Below, piece after piece: positions 36,836 to 45,712 of a stretch of 64,000 nt of DNA. The stretch's first letter is position 1; each line of letters starts with the position of its first letter. Location of the stretch: assembly GCF_037911135.1 (NCBI RefSeq), contig NZ_JBBLYU010000001.1, forward strand, positions 868,001-932,000, read 5' to 3'. Made by a program: the position numbers and the translations under genes. Source of the DNA: Phaeobacter sp. A36a-5a. GTDB lineage: Bacteria; Pseudomonadota; Alphaproteobacteria; Rhodobacterales; Rhodobacteraceae. The notes beneath the pieces are model-generated. The model was not told the origin of the DNA and did no database searches. It saw only the letters and a list, made by a program, of their open reading frames with translations.

Positions 36836-38443
36836 TTAAACCATCATCTCCTTGGTCGCCGTCAGTTTCAAGTCTGGATAGTCGCGCTCTACACGGTCGA
36901 TATCCCACTGCAGGCGGGTCAGATAGACCACGTCGCCGTCATGGTCATGGGCAATGTGCTGCTTGTTGGTGTTGATGAATTTATCAAGCGCGGTCTTGTC
37001 GCCACTGACCCAGCGGGCCGAGGTGAACTGCGAGGCTTCGAAGCGCACCGGCAGGCCGTATTCCATCTCGATACGGCTCGCCAGCACTTCGAATTGCAGC
37101 TGGCCGACCACACCCACGATAAAGCCGGAGCCGATTGAGGGTTTGAAGACCTTTGCGGCACCTTCCTCGGCAAATTGCATCAGCGCCTTTTCCAGGTGCT
37201 TGGCCTTCATCGGGTCACCCGCGCGCACCCCCTGCAACAGTTCCGGCGCAAAGGACGGAATGCCGCTGACACGCAGCGCCTCTCCTTCGGTCAGCGTGTC
37301 GCCGATGCGCAGCTGGCCGTGGTTCGGGATGCCGATGATGTCTCCAGCCCAGGCTTCCTCGGCCAGCTCGCGGTCAGAGGCCAGGAACAAAACCGGGTTG
37401 GAGATGGCCATCGGCTTCTTTGAGCGCACATGGGTCAGCTTCATACCGCGTTTGAAATGGCCCGAGGCCAGCCGGACAAAGGCCACACGGTCGCGGTGCT
37501 TGGGATCCATATTGGCCTGCACCTTGAATACAAAACCGGCAACCTTCGTCTCATCCGGCGCAATCTGGCGCGGCAGCGCCGATTGTGGCTGCGGCTCGGG
37601 TCCGTAGGTGCTGATGCCATCCATTAGTTCCTTCACGCCAAAGGAATTGATCGCCGAGCCGAACCAGATCGGCGTCATATGCCCCTCAAGCACCGATTGC
37701 GGATCCAGTGCAGGCAGCAGCTCGCGGGCCATTTCGACCTCTTCCAGCAGCTTCTCAAGCAGATGTGCAGGCACATGCTCGGCCAGCTTGGGATCGTCCA
37801 ACCCCTCAATCGCGATGCTTTCGGCGATCTTGTTGCGATCCGCGCGGTCCATCAGTTCCAGCCGGTCGCGCAGCATGTCGTAACAACCGATGAAATCACG
37901 GCCAACGCCGATCGGCCAGCTGGCGGGCGTCACGTCAATCGCAAGGTTCTGCTGGATCTCGTCGATGATCTCAAAGGTGTCCCGGCTCTCCCGGTCCATC
38001 TTGTTACAGAACGTCAGAATCGGCAGGTCGCGCAGTCGGCAGACCTCAAACAGCTTCTGGGTCTGGCTTTCCACACCCTTGGCACCGTCGATCACCATCA
38101 CCGCCGCGTCCACCGCCGTCAGCGTGCGATAGGTATCTTCCGAGAAATCGGAGTGACCGGGTGTGTCCACCAGATTGAAGCGGTAGCTGTTGTAGTCAAA
38201 CGACATGGCCGAGGCTGAGACGGAGATCCCGCGGTCCTTCTCCATCTGCATGAAGTCCGACCGCGTGCGCCGTGCCTCGCCTTTTGCGCGCACCTGACCT
38301 GCCATCTGAATAGCACCGCCATAAAGCAGGAACTTTTCAGTCAGCGTGGTTTTGCCGGCATCCGGATGCGAAATGATCGCAAAGGTGCGGCGCCGGGCAA
38401 TTTCAGCCGGCAGGTCGGGGCGGTTTGGGACGATATCGAGCAT
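36836..38443 (-). CDS. prfC: Peptide chain release factor 3
   Basis: 535 residues, a translational GTPase that removes RF1/RF2 from the ribosome after termination. G1 is SHPDAGKT (25-32), with KDRGISVSASAMSF (G2), VDTPGHSDFSEDTYRTL (G3) and FCNKMDRE (G4). Domains 2 and 3 follow and the length is standard. The start ATG 38443 opens with MLDIVPNRPDLPAEIARRRTF, as in the family. Monocistronic in appearance; no clear terminator follows. Confidence 0.95.
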   Translation of the reverse strand: MLDIVPNRPDLPAEIARRRTFAIISHPDAGKTTLTEKFLLYGGAIQMAGQVRAKGEARRTRSDFMQMEKDRGISVSASAMSFDYNSYRFNLVDTPGHSDFSEDTYRTLTAVDAAVMVIDGAKGVESQTQKLFEVCRLRDLPILTFCNKMDRESRDTFEIIDEIQQNLAIDVTPASWPIGVGRDFIGCYDMLRDRLELMDRADRNKIAESIAIEGLDDPKLAEHVPAHLLEKLLEEVEMARELLPALDPQSVLEGHMTPIWFGSAINSFGVKELMDGISTYGPEPQPQSALPRQIAPDETKVAGFVFKVQANMDPKHRDRVAFVRLASGHFKRGMKLTHVRSKKPMAISNPVLFLASDRELAEEAWAGDIIGIPNHGQLRIGDTLTEGEALRVSGIPSFAPELLQGVRAGDPMKAKHLEKALMQFAEEGAAKVFKPSIGSGFIVGVVGQLQFEVLASRIEMEYGLPVRFEASQFTSARWVSGDKTALDKFINTNKQHIAHDHDGDVVYLTRLQWDIDRVERDYPDLKLTATKEMMV

Positions 38444-38532
38444 GAGCGCGCGTATATCAGGATGGCGGGCCGAGGCAAGAAAAACAGGGCGACAGCCGTT
38501 GCGTCGCGGTCCTGATAGCTGAGACCTGCTGT

Positions 38533-38964
38533 TTACTCCCAGACCAGCGTCTGCCCTCCAAGGCAGGCCGGCATGGCATCTGGCGGCAGCTGACCCAGCT
38601 GTTCAAAAAAGGTGAAGGCATCGAACTTGGAACTCAGCTCGGCGATTTTGCCGTCCGTAAACCGAATCATCATGATCCCCTCGGCACTGACCGGCGTCAT
38701 CCCGTCCGGGCCATCAGAGGTCAGCAGATAGCGTGTCGAGGTCCAGTCGCCATCCTCGATATACTGCAGAATTTGAACGCGGAATTTGCCCGCAAGCTTG
38801 TGAACGACGTCAATCAGGACAGGATAGTCCTGACGTGGATTGGGGAGCCCGTCGAGCAGTTCGGTCGTATCCAGAGAGGGGGCCAGCATCTCGGCAAACG
38901 CGGCCATGTTGCGTTTCTCCCAGACCTCGAAAAACCAGCGCTGCACCAGTTGCTGTTTTGTCAT
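38533..38964 (-). CDS. NTF2-like/SnoaL-like protein
   Basis: 143 residues from ATG 38964 (MTKQQLVQRWFFEVWEKRN), the usual opening helix of SnoaL/NTF2 fold proteins, with GIMMIRFTDGKIAELSSKFDAF as the closing strands. The fold makes a cone-shaped cavity used by ketosteroid isomerases, polyketide cyclases and many unknown proteins. No catalytic residues can be assigned. Starts at 38991 or 39009 would add up to 15 residues and are possible. Neighbours give no pathway. Confidence 0.7.
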   Translation of the reverse strand: MTKQQLVQRWFFEVWEKRNMAAFAEMLAPSLDTTELLDGLPNPRQDYPVLIDVVHKLAGKFRVQILQYIEDGDWTSTRYLLTSDGPDGMTPVSAEGIMMIRFTDGKIAELSSKFDAFTFFEQLGQLPPDAMPACLGGQTLVWE

Positions 38965-39131
38965 CGTCAGGCAAAGTCCCATAGAGTCCATAAGGAGAGA
39001 ATTCCCCATATGGTTGAATTGTGGGGGCAATTCTATCAGGAATCGTAAACTCGCTTCGCCTCTCGCCCAGTTCCCGGGCATCTATTGCGGCCCCGCACAT
39101 CCCGGCGCGAAGGGGCCATATACCAGCGTGT

Positions 39132-40100
39132 TTACATCGGGCGCGGCTCCAGTCCCGAGATGCGCGGTGGTTGACCGGGGATCAGGCCCGGCGTGCGGAT
39201 CAGCTTCTCCTGCGGCAGCGCAGCCCGTGTCAGCGGATCAAGCAGCAGGCTCTCAGCGGCGATCCCTTCGGCAAAGATGATCTGGTGGCGATCAAACAGC
39301 AGCTGGAAATAGTCGATGAAGCCGCCGGTTCGTTTGACAATGTCGATGCCATTGACCAGTTCGCGTGCGCGCACCAGCTGATCTGGTCGGCCACGGCGGC
39401 GACCTTCGCGACAGCGATGCACCAGCAACCGGTGGTCCGGGCTGACAAGCAGGTCATTTGCGTTGTTGAGCGCCCCGGCCCGGATCAGGATCGGAGCCAT
39501 TTCTCCAACCGCACGGCTGGTGCATTGGCCGATCCAACGCACCACTTGGGCACCGGCATCGCGGGTCAGAACCCGGTCGCCTACCTGTAGATCCTCAATT
39601 GGTCGCTGGGCGCCGGTGTCTAGGGTGATATGTGTTCCGCGCGTGAAGGAGACACAGGCCAGCTGTGCAAGCCGCTGGCGCGTGCCCTCGCGGGTCTTGC
39701 GCACAAGGGTATAGCCGGTCTGCGGCAGCAAGGGGGCAAGCGGCAGCAGATAGATCGCCGCGATCAACCCGTCGTCATCGACCTCAACCACCACCAGCGC
39801 CTCCACATTGGCGCCGATATCCGGCATCAGCGTTAACAGGCAATCCAGATGCAGCCGGGCACCGGGTGCACCGGTTGCGCTGTCCTGACCAAGAACAAGC
39901 TGCCCGTCCGCGCGTGCGGTCAACGACAATTGGCGCGGTGGCGCGTCGCGCACCAGCTGATAGACGTCGTCCAGATGCAGGTCATCATATACCCCAAGCC
40001 CATCGCCCATATTCGCGCCCATCTCGACGCAGAAATCGGCGGCAGGAAAAACAGCAAGAATCTGGGCGGCAACGGGGCTCTGATGCAGCTGTGTCAGCAT
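39132..40100 (-). CDS. Hint-domain protein (Hint 2)
   Basis: 322 residues. Residues 1-135 are an uncharacterised domain that begins MLTQLHQSPVAAQILAVFPA. The C-terminal Hint_2 domain starts at ACVSFTRGTHITL (Cys149, Ser151), followed by LQVGDRVLTRDAGAQVVRWIG and LLVSPDHRLLVHR, the conserved His. Here the place of the usual Cys-Phe is Ser-Phe, so cleavage would use Ser151 or Cys149, or be lost. No signal peptide. An upstream open frame to 40307 is spurious. Such proteins are abundant in Roseobacters; the role is not established. Confidence 0.78.
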   Translation of the reverse strand: MLTQLHQSPVAAQILAVFPAADFCVEMGANMGDGLGVYDDLHLDDVYQLVRDAPPRQLSLTARADGQLVLGQDSATGAPGARLHLDCLLTLMPDIGANVEALVVVEVDDDGLIAAIYLLPLAPLLPQTGYTLVRKTREGTRQRLAQLACVSFTRGTHITLDTGAQRPIEDLQVGDRVLTRDAGAQVVRWIGQCTSRAVGEMAPILIRAGALNNANDLLVSPDHRLLVHRCREGRRRGRPDQLVRARELVNGIDIVKRTGGFIDYFQLLFDRHQIIFAEGIAAESLLLDPLTRAALPQEKLIRTPGLIPGQPPRISGLEPRPM

Positions 40101-40395
40101 GAATAACCTAACCAGTATCGTGTGCGCATCCTGCGCGTATGACCTTCTATCTTGCGGCGAAATGTGGCGAGATGCGGACCAGAGCGGGGTGGTTTTGCGA
40201 AGCCGCAGGGGGAAACTGCCAAAGCCGGCAGGGCAGGGGACGACCACCGGGTCGCCGATGGCATCGGGGCTGGTCAATCCCGGGGCGAGTGTGCAAGCTT
40301 CGGGCAACAGAACAGATGCGTGATCCGGCCCGCCACATCAGCCCATCGGGCAGCTGACAGGCGGACGACGACGCGCCGTAACAGGGAGAGATCTG
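40101..40395. other. Divergent intergenic region, Hint 2 / SDR
   Basis: 295 bp between divergent genes. It must hold both promoters. I see no convincing -35/-10 pair, operator, or gene, and no CtrA-like site, unlike the other two Hint genes. Confidence 0.4.
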
Positions 40396-41175
40396 ATGGA
40401 TTTGGGATTGTCGGGAAAGCGGGCGTTGGTCTGTGCCAGCAGCAAGGGGCTGGGGCTGGGCTGTGCTGAGGCTCTGGCCGAGGCGGGCGTGGATCTGGTG
40501 ATGAACGCGCGCGGCGAAGAGGCGCTTCTGGCGTCAGCCCAGTCGATCCGCGATGTGCATGGTGTCAATGTCGAAACCATTGCTGCTGACATCACCACCG
40601 AGGCAGGGCAGGCCGAGGTTATCGCCGCGGCAGAGGGCGTCGATATCCTTGTCACCAACGCGGGCGGGCCGCCACCGGGCATGTGGTCCGATTGGGGCCG
40701 TGATGATTTCATCAGGGCGCTGGATGCCAACATGCTGACGCCGATCGCGCTGATCAGGGCGCTGGTCCCCGGCATGATGGAACGCGGATGGGGCCGTGTC
40801 GTCAACATCACCTCACAGTCGGTGAAGGCACCGATAGCGGTTCTGGGCCTCTCCAATGCGGCGCGCACCGGGCTAACCGGCTATGTGGCAGGCACCTCGC
40901 GCCAGGTCGCGTCCAGGGGCGTGACCATCAACAATCTGCTTCCCGGCATCCATGCCACTGACCGCGCGGTCTCGCTGGATACGGGCGTGGCCCAGCAACA
41001 GGGGATATCGCTTGAGGAAGCGGCCGAACAGCGCGCCGCCAGCATTCCCGCCGGGCGCTACGGCACGCGGCAGGAATTTGGCGCCACCTGCGCCTTTCTC
41101 TGCTCCCAGCATGCGGGTTTTATCATTGGCCAGAACATCCTGTTGGATGGCGGCGCCACCAATATGACCATTTGA
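40396..41175 (+). CDS. SDR-family oxidoreductase lacking the classical YxxxK
   Basis: 259 residues, Rossmann fold. The cofactor loop is CASSKGLGLGCAEALAEAG (a GxxxGxG variant) and VTNAGGPPPGMW is the NAG strand motif. After the catalytic Ser region (NITSQSVKAP) the Tyr-x3-Lys pair expected is replaced by LGLSNAARTGL. This variant occurs in a FabG-like subgroup, so the protein may be a reductase with an altered proton relay, or non-catalytic. The C-terminus NILLDGGATNMTI is typical. It leads a plus-strand set with the alkylation repair gene 13 bp downstream. Confidence 0.82.
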   Translation: MDLGLSGKRALVCASSKGLGLGCAEALAEAGVDLVMNARGEEALLASAQSIRDVHGVNVETIAADITTEAGQAEVIAAAEGVDILVTNAGGPPPGMWSDWGRDDFIRALDANMLTPIALIRALVPGMMERGWGRVVNITSQSVKAPIAVLGLSNAARTGLTGYVAGTSRQVASRGVTINNLLPGIHATDRAVSLDTGVAQQQGISLEEAAEQRAASIPAGRYGTRQEFGATCAFLCSQHAGFIIGQNILLDGGATNMTI

Positions 41176-41188
41176 TGGGGGCGGCAAC

Positions 41189-42316
41189 GTGGCATCCGGT
41201 TTTTCGCTGAAGGATCAGTTGTTTAATCTTGAGAAGACCCGCTATCTCGCGGGTCTCTTTGCGGCGGCGGACCCGGGGTTTGAAGCGGACAGATTTGTGT
41301 CCGAGGTGATGGCGGATCTGCCCGATCTGGAGCTGAAGCAGCGCATCGCGCTGATTGCCGATGTGCTGGCCCGCCACCTACCGGAGGATCTGGAGGCCGC
41401 AGCACCGGTGTTGCGGCGCGCCTTGCCACCGCCGCTGGACCCAAGCCTGAGCGATGATGACTTCGGTGATTTCATATTTGCGCCTTTGGGGGAATTTGTG
41501 GTGCTGCGCGGGCTGGACCAGGCGCCGGAGCTGTCGTTGCAGCTGCTCCGCGACATCACGCAGCGGTTCTCGATGGAATGGGCGATACGTCCCTTTTTGA
41601 CCCGCTGGACCGATCTGACTCTGGCAGAGATGCAGCACTGGGCCACGAGCGACAATTATCATGTCCGCCGTCTGGTGAGCGAGGGCACCCGTCCAAGGCT
41701 GCCCTGGGGGCAGTCGGTACCGCTGTCTCTTGCGCAGCCGTTGCCGCTGTTGGATCAGCTTCACGCAGATCCCACCCGCTATGTCACCCGCTCGGTCGCC
41801 AACCACCTGAATGACATCTCGAAAAAGGAACCGGAACTGGTGCTGGACCGGCTACGCAGCTGGCAGGCGGCCGACCGGCAGCGCCCGGAGGAGCTGGCCT
41901 GGATCACGGCCCATGCCCTGCGGGGTCTCGTCAAAGAGGGTCATACAGGCGCCATGCAGATGCTGGGCTATGATCCCGAGGCCGCCGTCAAGGCGACGCT
42001 GGCGCTTGCCAAGGAGCCGGTCCATATCGGCGGAGCCCTGCAATTTGACTGCCATCTGGACGGCGCCCCCGGCGCCCCTGTGCTGGTGGATTATCGCCTG
42101 CATTTCCAGCGGCCCGGAGGCAAGGTCTCGGCGAAGGTCTTCAAACTGAAACAGACGGCGATCTCCGATGGCGGCACCCGTCTCAGCAAGCGCCATCCGC
42201 TGAAAGCCGGTGCCAGCACCTTTACGCTGGTGCCGGGGCCGCATCGGCTGGAGTTGCTGGTCAATGGCCGGGTGCGGGATGATCTCACCTTTGATCTGCT
42301 GGAGCCTATGAGCTAG
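41189..42316 (+). CDS. DNA alkylation repair protein (AlkC/AlkD-like HEAT repeats)
   Basis: 375 residues. Helical repeats run from about residue 60 to 260 with HWATSDNYHVRRLVSEGTRPRL and TRYVTRSVANHLNDISKKEP, the pattern of AlkC-type 3-methyladenine/N7-methylguanine glycosylases. The C-terminal ~95 residues are beta-rich (HRLELLVNGRVRDDL) and resemble the extra immunoglobulin-like domain of AlkC. GTG 41189 follows GGGGGCGG. It probably removes cationic alkylated bases from DNA. Position after an SDR has no obvious meaning. Confidence 0.78.
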   Translation: MASGFSLKDQLFNLEKTRYLAGLFAAADPGFEADRFVSEVMADLPDLELKQRIALIADVLARHLPEDLEAAAPVLRRALPPPLDPSLSDDDFGDFIFAPLGEFVVLRGLDQAPELSLQLLRDITQRFSMEWAIRPFLTRWTDLTLAEMQHWATSDNYHVRRLVSEGTRPRLPWGQSVPLSLAQPLPLLDQLHADPTRYVTRSVANHLNDISKKEPELVLDRLRSWQAADRQRPEELAWITAHALRGLVKEGHTGAMQMLGYDPEAAVKATLALAKEPVHIGGALQFDCHLDGAPGAPVLVDYRLHFQRPGGKVSAKVFKLKQTAISDGGTRLSKRHPLKAGASTFTLVPGPHRLELLVNGRVRDDLTFDLLEPMS

Positions 42317-42487
42317 CAGTCCGCCCTCGGTTTACCCTCTGCCAGCCGCCCCTCCGTCAGCGGTGAGTTTGCCCGATCCAAAGCGCGATCTGTCGCGCCG
42401 CGCCCCGTTCCCTTGCATGGGGGCAGCGGGGTTGATATCTGCGAGCTAAACCAGATCGTTTTGATCAGAAACCAGTTACGAGGTCGC

Positions 42488-43615
42488 ATGACATCTGCCC
42501 CCCTTGATCCGATGGTTGGCACCGATAGACCCGCCGTGACCGCACCACGTCTGGAGATCCGCAACCTGCGGCGCTTCTTTGACGGGCGGGCGGTGGTGGA
42601 TGACGTGTCGCTACAGATCCAGGCCGGTCAGGTGACCTGTCTTCTGGGGCCTTCGGGCTGTGGTAAATCCACCACTTTGCGGATGATTGCCGGCGTCGAG
42701 ATGCAGGACAGCGGCGAGATTTACGTCGATGGCAAGCTGATCTGCGACACCGTGTTCCGCGTTCCGCCCGAACGCCGGGAAATCGGGCTTATGTTTCAGG
42801 ACTTTGCCCTGTTCCCGCATCTGAGCGTGGCCGACAATGTCGCCTTCGGACTGAAGGGCAGCAAGGACGAGAAACGCCTCCGGGTGCAGGAGCTGCTGCA
42901 GAAGGTGTCGCTGTCGCAATATATCGACGAATTCCCCCATCAGCTGTCGGGCGGCGAACAGCAGCGGGTGGCCCTGGCCCGCGCGCTGGCGCCCAAGCCG
43001 CGCATCATGCTGATGGATGAGCCGTTCTCCGGGCTGGACAATCGCCTGCGCGACGGCATTCGCGACGAGACCCTGACATTGCTGAAGGAAGAGGATGCTG
43101 CCGTCCTGCTGGTCACCCATGAGCCGGAAGAGGCGATGCGGATGGCTGATGAGATTGCGCTGATGCGGTCCGGTAAGATCGTGCAGCAGGGGGCGCCCTA
43201 TAATGTCTATACCCGTCCGGTCGATCGTGCGGCGGTGGGGTTCTTCAGCGACACCAATGTTCTTCATGCCGAAGTGAACGGCGCTCTGGCCGAAACGCCC
43301 TTTGGTCAGTTTCTGGCGCCGGGCGTGCCTGATGGCACCAAGGTCGACATCGTGTTCCGCCCCCAACATCTGCGCATTGATTTTGATCGGAACGGGCGCG
43401 GCCCGCACCCGACCCCCAGCGACGGGGTAGCCGCGCGCGGCGTGGTCGAGCGGGCGCGCTTTCTAGGGCATGAGAGCCTGGTTGAATTTCGCATGGATTT
43501 CGATGGCAGCGTGCTGAAGGCGACTGTGCCCAATGTATTCCTGCCGGATGCAGGCCGGGTGATGTGGCTCACGGTTCGGCGCAACCGCTGCTTCGTCTTC
43601 CCGACCGGCAGCTGA
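42488..43615 (+). CDS. Orphan ABC transporter ATP-binding protein (FbpC/PotA-like)
   Basis: 375 residues. Walker A GPSGCGKS (54-61), Q-loop FQDFALFPHLSV, signature QLSGGEQQRVALARALA, Walker B IMLMDEPFSGLDNRL and switch His are all intact, and a C-terminal beta-rich regulatory (TOBE-like) domain follows. This is the importer type serving iron, polyamine or similar binding-protein systems. No permease or binding-protein gene is in the window, so the partner is elsewhere. ATG 42488 (after GAGG) is chosen over a longer frame. Confidence 0.85.
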   Translation: MTSAPLDPMVGTDRPAVTAPRLEIRNLRRFFDGRAVVDDVSLQIQAGQVTCLLGPSGCGKSTTLRMIAGVEMQDSGEIYVDGKLICDTVFRVPPERREIGLMFQDFALFPHLSVADNVAFGLKGSKDEKRLRVQELLQKVSLSQYIDEFPHQLSGGEQQRVALARALAPKPRIMLMDEPFSGLDNRLRDGIRDETLTLLKEEDAAVLLVTHEPEEAMRMADEIALMRSGKIVQQGAPYNVYTRPVDRAAVGFFSDTNVLHAEVNGALAETPFGQFLAPGVPDGTKVDIVFRPQHLRIDFDRNGRGPHPTPSDGVAARGVVERARFLGHESLVEFRMDFDGSVLKATVPNVFLPDAGRVMWLTVRRNRCFVFPTGS

Positions 43616-43625
43616 GCTATATCCA

Positions 43626-44333
43626 TCAGCCGGTCGTTGGCCCCGCAGCGGCATCGGACGTGTCGGCATAGGGCTGGTAGTCCATCAACCGTTTGCCCGG
43701 CTCATCCACGAACAGCTCGGGCAGGGGTTTGGCCGCCTCGATCAGGTCGACACGGAATACCCGGAAATCGCCACGCGTTTCGCACCAGGCCGTCAGCGTC
43801 CAGACCCGGCCCCAATATTCCATATGCAAGGGGCGGATGACGCGCTCTGTCAGCGTCTCATCAATGCGGCGATAGGTCAGATGCAGCTTCTGGCGGGCCT
43901 TTATCGCGGCCCGCAAGGTTGGCATCTGCGTAAAGCCCCGCGCAGCATCGGCAAAGGGGTAGACGGCAAACTTCCACGCATCCGCCTCGGCGATGGTGCC
44001 TTCGGGCAGCACCGCGTCCACCTTGGCGGCCAGCCTCTCGGCGGCGGCCTTCAAATCCGGATCGGCGGCCTCGGCCACAATCGCCATGCCCAGGTTCAGC
44101 GCCTCCAGCTCCTCCGCAGTCAGCGTCAGCGGCGGCAGCGTGATCGCTTCGCGCACCATATAGCCGACCCCTCTTGCGCCCTCCACCGGGACACCGCTGG
44201 CAACCAGCGTATCCATGTCGCGGTAGATCGTCCGGGTCGAGACTTCCAGCCGTTCGGCGATATCCTGTGCGCGGTGCAATTTCCCGTCGCGCAGGATCTG
44301 GATAATATCAAAGAGGCGATCAGTACGGCGCAT
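43626..44333 (-). CDS. YafY/DeoR-type HTH regulator with WYL domain
   Basis: 235 residues. N-terminal winged helix (RRTDRLFDIIQILRDGKLH, then RLEVSTRTIYRDMDTLVASG) and a C-terminal WYL domain of about residues 135-215 (HMEYWGRVWTLTAWCETRGDF). WYL domains sense ligands or nucleic acids. It converges with the ABC ATPase gene with only 10 bp between stops. It lies downstream of the monooxygenase-like gene, whose promoter region has a perfect inverted repeat; that is its most likely operator. Confidence 0.88.
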   Translation of the reverse strand: MRRTDRLFDIIQILRDGKLHRAQDIAERLEVSTRTIYRDMDTLVASGVPVEGARGVGYMVREAITLPPLTLTAEELEALNLGMAIVAEAADPDLKAAAERLAAKVDAVLPEGTIAEADAWKFAVYPFADAARGFTQMPTLRAAIKARQKLHLTYRRIDETLTERVIRPLHMEYWGRVWTLTAWCETRGDFRVFRVDLIEAAKPLPELFVDEPGKRLMDYQPYADTSDAAAGPTTG

Positions 44334-44410
44334 GATCTAGCCTTGGAACGGCGCGGGGAGGAGGTCAAGGCCCGACACCACGCGCAGTGATTGACGCCCC
44401 CCGCCGGATA

Positions 44411-44437
44411 GAGGGCGGATGCAGCGCATCCACCCTC
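44411..44437 (-). other. Hairpin between monooxygenase-like and WYL genes
   Basis: A 12-bp stem with one mismatch around an AGC loop (GGATGC-AGC-GCATCC core). No T tract on either strand. It may attenuate read-through from the monooxygenase-like gene into the regulator. Confidence 0.3.
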
Positions 44438-44467
44438 CGTACTTGACCTGAGCCTGGCTCGCGCCCC

Positions 44468-44776
44468 TCAGGAGGCCATGCTCCACTGTACCTCCTCATG
44501 ACGCATCTGCGCAGTGCCCTCAGCAATCGCCTGCATCAGGCTGGCGCAGAAGTCCTGCTTGTGGAACTCAGCCGCGACCGACTTGGCGGTTTCCATGTCT
44601 GCCCAGATGACATAATCGGTCCAGCGCCCGTCCTCGCCGCAACTCAGCTGTCGGTGAACAAATCCGGGCTGGGCGCGAACGAAGGATTCGCTGGCCTGGC
44701 TCAGCACGATGAAATCCGCCTCGCTCACACCTTCGGCCAGTTTGAAGGTCACAATCTCTGCAACATGTTTGCTCAT
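44468..44776 (-). CDS. Antibiotic biosynthesis monooxygenase-like (dimeric alpha/beta barrel) protein
   Basis: 102 residues: MSKHVAEIVTFKLAEGVSEA, then FVRAQPGFVHRQLSCGEDG and WTDYVIWADMETAKSVAAEF, the strand-helix order of small ferredoxin-like monooxygenases (ABM/Dabb). ATG 44776 has a textbook AAGGAGAG upstream, so the longer frame to 44956 was rejected. Such proteins act as cofactor-free oxygenases on quinols, or have unknown roles. Likely regulated by the neighbouring WYL repressor through the palindrome at 44822-44845. Confidence 0.78.
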   Translation of the reverse strand: MSKHVAEIVTFKLAEGVSEADFIVLSQASESFVRAQPGFVHRQLSCGEDGRWTDYVIWADMETAKSVAAEFHKQDFCASLMQAIAEGTAQMRHEEVQWSMAS

Positions 44777-44821
44777 CACGTCTCTCCTTGAATGCTGTGA
44801 TGGGGGTGGTGTAGAGCAGTC

Positions 44822-44845
44822 CAACTGACATAAACCTGTCAGTTG
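44822..44845. promoter_or_regulatory. Perfect 9-bp inverted repeat, probable WYL-regulator operator
   Basis: CAACTGACA-TAAACC-TGTCAGTTG: perfect 9-bp arms, 6-bp spacer, about 46 bp upstream of the monooxygenase-like start. TGACA-N6-TGTCA sites of this kind fit a dimeric winged-helix repressor, and a WYL/YafY gene lies downstream. tatA is divergent, starting 157 bp to the right. Confidence 0.6.
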
Positions 44846-45001
44846 TGTTTTCAGCAGCGCGCAAAAATGCAGTTTTGTGCGGAATCCACGCCCCTGCCGA
44901 TGTCTCACCGCTTTTCCCGCCGGGGGCTCGGCGCTTAAAAACAGGTCAAACAACAACGCAGACCGTCTCCCGGCGGATCTGCCGCAGAAGGAGACGCTCT
45001 C

Positions 45002-45220
45002 ATGCTTAACAATATCGGCCTTCCCGGCCTGCTGCTCATCGCCGTCGTGGTTCTGGTCCTCTTTGGCCGCGGCAAGATTTCCTCGCTGATGGGTGAGGTC
45101 GGCAAAGGCATCACCGCCTTCAAAAAGGGCGTGAACGACAGCACCAAGGAGCTGGAAGAAGAGACCACCGCCGAGACCGCGCGCGACGTGACGCCCGAGA
45201 CCGAAAAAGACAAGGTCTAA
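45002..45220 (+). CDS. tatA: Sec-independent protein translocase protein TatA
   Basis: 72 residues. One transmembrane helix ([20 protein letters not shown]) with the FGRGK hinge, an amphipathic helix ([17 protein letters not shown]) and an acidic tail. TatA oligomers form the translocation pore for folded proteins. The first gene of tatABC; tatB follows in 6 bp. Confidence 0.95.
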   Translation: MLNNIGLPGLLLIAVVVLVLFGRGKISSLMGEVGKGITAFKKGVNDSTKELEEETTAETARDVTPETEKDKV

Positions 45221-45226
45221 GCCGCG

Positions 45227-45712
45227 ATGTTTGATCTTGGGTGGACCGAACTCATGGTTATCGGCGTTGTGGCGCTGATTGTTGTCGGGCCCAAGGACCT
45301 GCCGGTTTTGTTCCGCAATGTCGGACGGTTCGTGGGCAAGGCCAAGGGCATGGCGCGCGAATTCAGCCGGGCCATGAATGACGCCGCCGATGAGGCGGGC
45401 GTCAATGAGATGGCCAAGGGGCTGAAAGCGGCGGCCAACCCGGTCAATACCGCAATGGACGGCGTCAAACAGGCCGCGCAGGATATGGCAAAATCCATCG
45501 ACCCGACCAAGTTCGACCCCGACAGTGAAACCGGGAAACTGGCCGCTGAGCGGGCTGAGGATGCCAAGAAGATCCAGGCGGCCACTGCCCGTGCCGCTGC
45601 GGACCGCAAGGCACGCGAGGCCGCAGAGGCCCAGGCCAAGGCAGCCGAAGCGGAGGCGGCCCTGGCTGCCACAGACACGTCGGCGACGTCAGAAAGTGAG
45701 ACCAAGACATGA
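45227..45712 (+). CDS. tatB: Sec-independent protein translocase protein TatB
   Basis: 161 residues. [21 protein letters not shown] is the TatB start with the conserved Glu, then [21 protein letters not shown] and a long helical region with an Ala/Lys/Glu-rich coiled-coil end. TatB with TatC recognises twin-arginine signal peptides. Overlaps tatC by 4 bp. Confidence 0.94.
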   Translation: MFDLGWTELMVIGVVALIVVGPKDLPVLFRNVGRFVGKAKGMAREFSRAMNDAADEAGVNEMAKGLKAAANPVNTAMDGVKQAAQDMAKSIDPTKFDPDSETGKLAAERAEDAKKIQAATARAAADRKAREAAEAQAKAAEAEAALAATDTSATSESETKT

